Shown here: positions 61,564-64,000 of the stretch, piece after piece
How positions within the stretch are numbered: position 1 is the stretch's first letter
Layout: the number at the start of each line of letters is the position of its first letter
DNA from: Thermoleophilia bacterium
Lineage (GTDB): Bacteria; Actinomycetota; Thermoleophilia; RBG-16-64-13
Direction of reading: 5' to 3'
Length of the DNA stretch: 64,000 nt
Assembly: GCA_027493445.1 (NCBI GenBank)
Contig: JAOSKU010000001.1
Span: 3,120,822-3,184,821 of the forward strand
Translations under genes and position numbers: made by a program
The notes under the pieces: generated by a model
What the model was told of the DNA's origin: nothing
What the model saw: the letters and a program-made list of their open reading frames with translations, nothing else
The model's database searches: none

Positions 61564-62016
61564 ATGAACGAGAGCGACTTTGATATCAGACTCATGAAGG
61601 CCGACGATTTTGCCGCCGTGGTTGGCATTGACACCAAGGTGCTCAAGGCCTCCCGCCCGGAATATTACGCAATGAAGTTTGAGAAACTCTTTAGATCTAA
61701 AGACTACTTACCCACTTCACTTGTGGCGGCGAAAGAAGATGGAACGGTGGTAGGGTTTGTAATGGGGGAACTATATATGGGTGAGTATGGTATCTTCCAG
61801 GAAGAGGCAACGCTTGATACCATTGGTGTTGATCCGGACTACCAGAATAGGGGCATCGGGGAACAGTTAATTAGCGAGTTTGTAAATCACTTGCGAAGAC
61901 TTGGAGTGCAGAAGATATATACTTTGGTCGGCTGGAATGATTATCAACTCATACATTTCTTTAGCACAAATCATTTTAATCCCTCCAAAACAATCAACCT
62001 GGAACGAAACCTTTGA
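61564..62016 (+). CDS. GNAT-family N-acetyltransferase, AT-rich
   Basis: A 150-residue GNAT enzyme: FDIRLMKADDFAAVVGIDTKV, TSLVAAKEDGTVVGFVMGELYMG, then the acetyl-CoA loop IGVDPDYQNRGIGEQLISEFVNHLRRLGVQKIYTLVGWNDYQLIHFF (read in parts; Q/RxxGxG as QNRGIG). It acetylates an amino group of an unknown substrate. ATG 61564 has GAAAGGAG upstream. Codons such as TTA, AGA and ATA and a visibly lower G+C than its neighbours point to recent horizontal transfer. The truncated repeat copy just upstream may mark the entry site. Confidence 0.85.
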   Translation: MNESDFDIRLMKADDFAAVVGIDTKVLKASRPEYYAMKFEKLFRSKDYLPTSLVAAKEDGTVVGFVMGELYMGEYGIFQEEATLDTIGVDPDYQNRGIGEQLISEFVNHLRRLGVQKIYTLVGWNDYQLIHFFSTNHFNPSKTINLERNL

Positions 62017-62348
62017 TGTCAGCAAGACGGGTGATCCCCGCGCATCCGGTGGGATCCTGAGCCGGGAGTTCCTCGCTCGGCTCGGCATCTCTCATGTGGT
62101 GGCATGTCGCTCGATGTGACGCCACCGCGTGCTCGTGGCGATCTGCCGTCTCTGCGGCGAGAACGGCCCTTCCCCAGGGGGCCGTCCGGGGGCGGAGGAG
62201 GCGGGGCAGGCCATCGCTTCGGACGCACGAACTCAAGTGTGAGTCTGCTACCCTCGATGCCGTGGCCGTCATGATGCAAGGGCAGGTCGTGGACCTCACC
62301 GCGACCCTGGCGATTGATTCGGCCCGGCATGCTGGGAATGCTTAGCGC
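62017..62348. other. Intergenic stretch without recognisable gene
   Basis: About 330 bp between the GNAT and permease genes. The G+C returns to the chromosomal level. GGGCCGTCCGGGGGCGG-type runs and CGGCCCTTCCCCAGGGGGCC (inverted, near 62165) could be a terminator. No frame in it looks coding. Confidence 0.4.
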
Positions 62349-63080
62349 ATGTCGCTGTGGCTGCTTTGTCTGGTCTCCGCGGTCGCGCTTGTTGCCGGAG
62401 CGACGGCGTCGGTTGTCGGATTCGGCATCGGCAGCCTGCTGACACCGTTGATCGCCCTGCGCTTTGGAACCGACACCGCGATCTTGGTCGTCGCGCTGCC
62501 TCATCTCGCGGGCAGCCTTCTGCGGGGATGGCGTCTGCGTCGTTACGTCGACAGGTCCATCATCGTCCGCTTCGGCCTTCTGAGTGCGGTTGGCGGGCTC
62601 GCAGGCGCCCTTCTCTTCGCCCGATTGACCCCGGCGGCTCTCACTCCCATCCTGGGCGGGCTCTTGGTGCTCACCGCGGCTGCCGGATTGACCGGGTGGT
62701 CGGATCGATGGCAGCCTCCAAAGGCGTTGGTATGGATTATCGGCGCACTCTCGGGTTTCTTCGGAGGCGTGGTTGGCAACCAGGGCGGCATGCGCGCCGC
62801 CGCCTTGTCGGTGTTCGGCCTCGCTCCGGCGCCCTTCGTCGCGACATCGACGGTCGTTGGCGTGTTCATCGATCTGGCGCGGACACCGGTTTACGTGTAC
62901 GAAGCCGGAGACGGCCTAGCGGGGCTCTGGCCCCTTGTGACAGTCACTGTGATCGGAGTGGTGGCGGGGACGCTCCTCGGCGAGCGTTTGCTGCTCGGTC
63001 TTTCGCCTGCGCGATTCAGAGTCATCGTGTCGGGAGCCGTTGGCCTGCTTGGATTGTGGTTCCTGGTCGGTCTGCCGTAG
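62349..63080 (+). CDS. TauE/SafE-family membrane permease
   Basis: A 243-residue protein with about eight membrane helices in two similar halves. ASVVGFGIGSLLTPLIALRFG and LSGFFGGVVGNQGGMRAAALSVFGL (read in parts) are the two GxG..L-type signatures of the TauE/SafE family, which exports or imports sulfite, sulfoacetate and related organic anions. ATG 62349 is used. No sulfur-metabolism gene is next to it, so the substrate is open. Confidence 0.88.
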   Translation: MSLWLLCLVSAVALVAGATASVVGFGIGSLLTPLIALRFGTDTAILVVALPHLAGSLLRGWRLRRYVDRSIIVRFGLLSAVGGLAGALLFARLTPAALTPILGGLLVLTAAAGLTGWSDRWQPPKALVWIIGALSGFFGGVVGNQGGMRAAALSVFGLAPAPFVATSTVVGVFIDLARTPVYVYEAGDGLAGLWPLVTVTVIGVVAGTLLGERLLLGLSPARFRVIVSGAVGLLGLWFLVGLP

Positions 63081-63253
63081 CGGGTGGGTGCCCGCCCGTT
63101 GAGACCCGCCCAGCGACGGTGGCCCGAGGTTCTTGCCCCCTCCATCGCGCCATGATACGTTGGCGCCGGTCTGAGAGCCATCGGGATCCGGCGATGCCGG
63201 GCACGTGCACGCGGAGCCGGGAGCTCCCGTTGGGTGGCGGAGCAACGAGATAC

Positions 63254-63271
63254 ACGTGAAGGACTTCACGT
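63254..63271 (+). terminator. Hairpin upstream of the oxidoreductase gene
   Basis: ACGTGAAG-GA-CTTCACGT is a perfect eight-base hairpin followed by TCTTC, 174 bp after the permease stop. It could terminate that transcript; the T-tract is short. Confidence 0.45.
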
Positions 63272-63285
63272 TCTTCAACAGCCCG
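63272..63285. repeat. MITE-like repeat, terminal remnant G
   Basis: TCTTCAACAGCCCG followed by CTAG matches the right terminal repeat of copies B and E (CTTCAACGGCCTG plus YTAR) with two changes. Nothing else of the element is left. Confidence 0.45.
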
Positions 63286-63358
63286 CTAGGACTCTGAGGG
63301 AGCGGGGGGACAACCTTCGATGTGGCCGAGGGATGATCGGAGACAAGGCGGTGCAACG

Positions 63359-64000
63359 ATGAGCGAGCAGCGTACGGCGGTCAACGAAGATGTGTGGATC
63401 CCCACATCGTGCGGGGGCTGCTACGCGCAGTGCGGGATCAAGGCGCACCGGGTCGACGGTGTGGTCGTCGGCCTGGAGGGCAATCCCGAAACACCCGCGG
63501 GCAGCGGCCGGATCTGCGCCAAAGGCACCGCCCAGCTCATGATGCTTTACGACCGGCACCGCGTGAACTATCCGGTCAAGAGGACCAACCCGGAGAAGGG
63601 CGTGGGGGTCGATCCCAAGTGGGAGCGCATCTCCTGGGACGAAGCCCTCGAAACGATCATCTCCAAGCTCGAGAACATGAAGGACCCGCGGGGCACGTAC
63701 TTCCAAGCCACCACGGTCCAGACGAGCGAGATCCGTTTCGCCGTCCCCGCCTTCATGCGCGCCTGGGGTTTCAAGAACTACTGGGTATCGGGGGCGGTCT
63801 GTGGTGCGGGAACGGCGCCCACTTCATGAACGGGATCATGCACGCGGCCTGGTCGATCATCCCGGACTGGAACCACAACAAGTACACCATCTACTTCGGG
63901 TGCTCGAAGGGGCACGGTGCGGGGCATGCCGCCCTGCAAAGCGCCCAATGGGCCGCCGACGCTCGGGCCAGGGGCATGAAGGCGGTGGTGTTCGACCCCT
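63359..64000 (+). CDS. Molybdopterin oxidoreductase catalytic subunit, 5' part
   Basis: The N-terminus has the Fe-S binding pattern WIPTSCGGCYAQCGIKAHRVDGVVVGLEGNPETPAGSGRICAKG (CxxCxxxC...C; read in parts) followed by the first cofactor domain (DPKWERISWDEALETIISKLENM). Near 63790, by a run of five G, the frame changes, continuing GGLWCGNGAHFMNGIMHAAWSIIPDWNHNKYTIYFGCSKGHG (in parts) and running out of the window. It is a DMSO-reductase-superfamily protein (anaerobic respiration or formate-type oxidation); the substrate cannot be told from this part. No Tat signal is visible ahead of the cluster. Confidence 0.85.

Overview
The window is high-GC DNA (visibly about 65-70% G+C) with frequent GTG/TTG starts, ATGA/GTGA gene overlaps, secreted proteins with Thr/Pro linkers, and no rRNA or tRNA gene that I could recognise. 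The gene content suggests an anaerobic or facultatively anaerobic, probably actinobacterial-type Gram-positive: an oxygen-independent cobalamin lower-ligand operon, two candidate selenocysteine UGA codons, a molybdopterin oxidoreductase, and SLH, CAP and amidase cell-wall proteins. The phylum is an inference. At least a dozen otherwise well-conserved genes carry frameshifts, most of them next to G or C runs, so many of these are probably sequence errors rather than real gene loss.

Layout. 1-31 kb is ordinary chromosome: O-antigen-ligase/TPR membrane proteins, glycosyltransferases, universal stress protein, a Lon-like lipoprotein protease, SPFH protein, CAP-SLH surface protein, UDP-glucose dehydrogenase, amidase, diguanylate cyclase, two ABC-2 export systems, paired class-I amidotransferases, an MrfA-like helicase and asd. 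One IS5-family copy sits at 2448-3877. 32.6-44.2 kb is the centrepiece. A cobalamin riboswitch, split by a short repeat insertion, and an intrinsic terminator precede a ThiC paralogue (probable 5-hydroxybenzimidazole synthase, BzaF). A complete NMT1/THI5-type ABC transporter, cobT, a methyltransferase fused to DUF2284 (BzaC-like), two B12-type radical SAM enzymes (BzaD/BzaE-like) and an SDR follow. From the transporter permease to bzaE the genes overlap by about 4 bp each (the substrate-binding gene originally did so too, before a MITE entered it). This looks like anaerobic synthesis of 5,6-dimethylbenzimidazole, its activation by CobT, and probably uptake of a precursor.

44.2-45.9 kb, on the minus strand, holds an ArsR-type regulator, a DUF5714 protein and a thioredoxin-like protein. 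The ArsR gene and the thioredoxin-like gene are each interrupted by one in-frame UGA. Each UGA is followed by a hairpin whose loop starts exactly 18 nt downstream, as in bacterial SECIS elements. 46.4-50.1 kb encodes a heterodimeric ABC exporter.

50.2-60 kb is an integron: a frameshifted integron integrase, an attI-like core, and cassettes whose R'' and R' cores match by complementarity (PD-(D/E)XK remnant, Phd/ParE), followed by BrnT/BrnA, HicB/HicA and other small genes. It has been heavily invaded by insertion sequences: IS1595 inside a DUF6429 gene, and a three-deep nest of IS5 inside ISAzo13 inside IS110. The 4-bp and 7-bp target duplications allow the original genes to be rebuilt. 60-64 kb holds a methyltransferase, a lipoprotein, an AT-rich GNAT gene, a TauE-type permease and the start of a molybdopterin oxidoreductase.

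A family of short interspersed repeats (MITE-like) recurs through the window. Their ends resemble the IS5-family terminal repeats and they use the same YTAR target; two copies sit inside the cobalamin operon, one in the riboswitch and one in frame within the substrate-binding protein gene.
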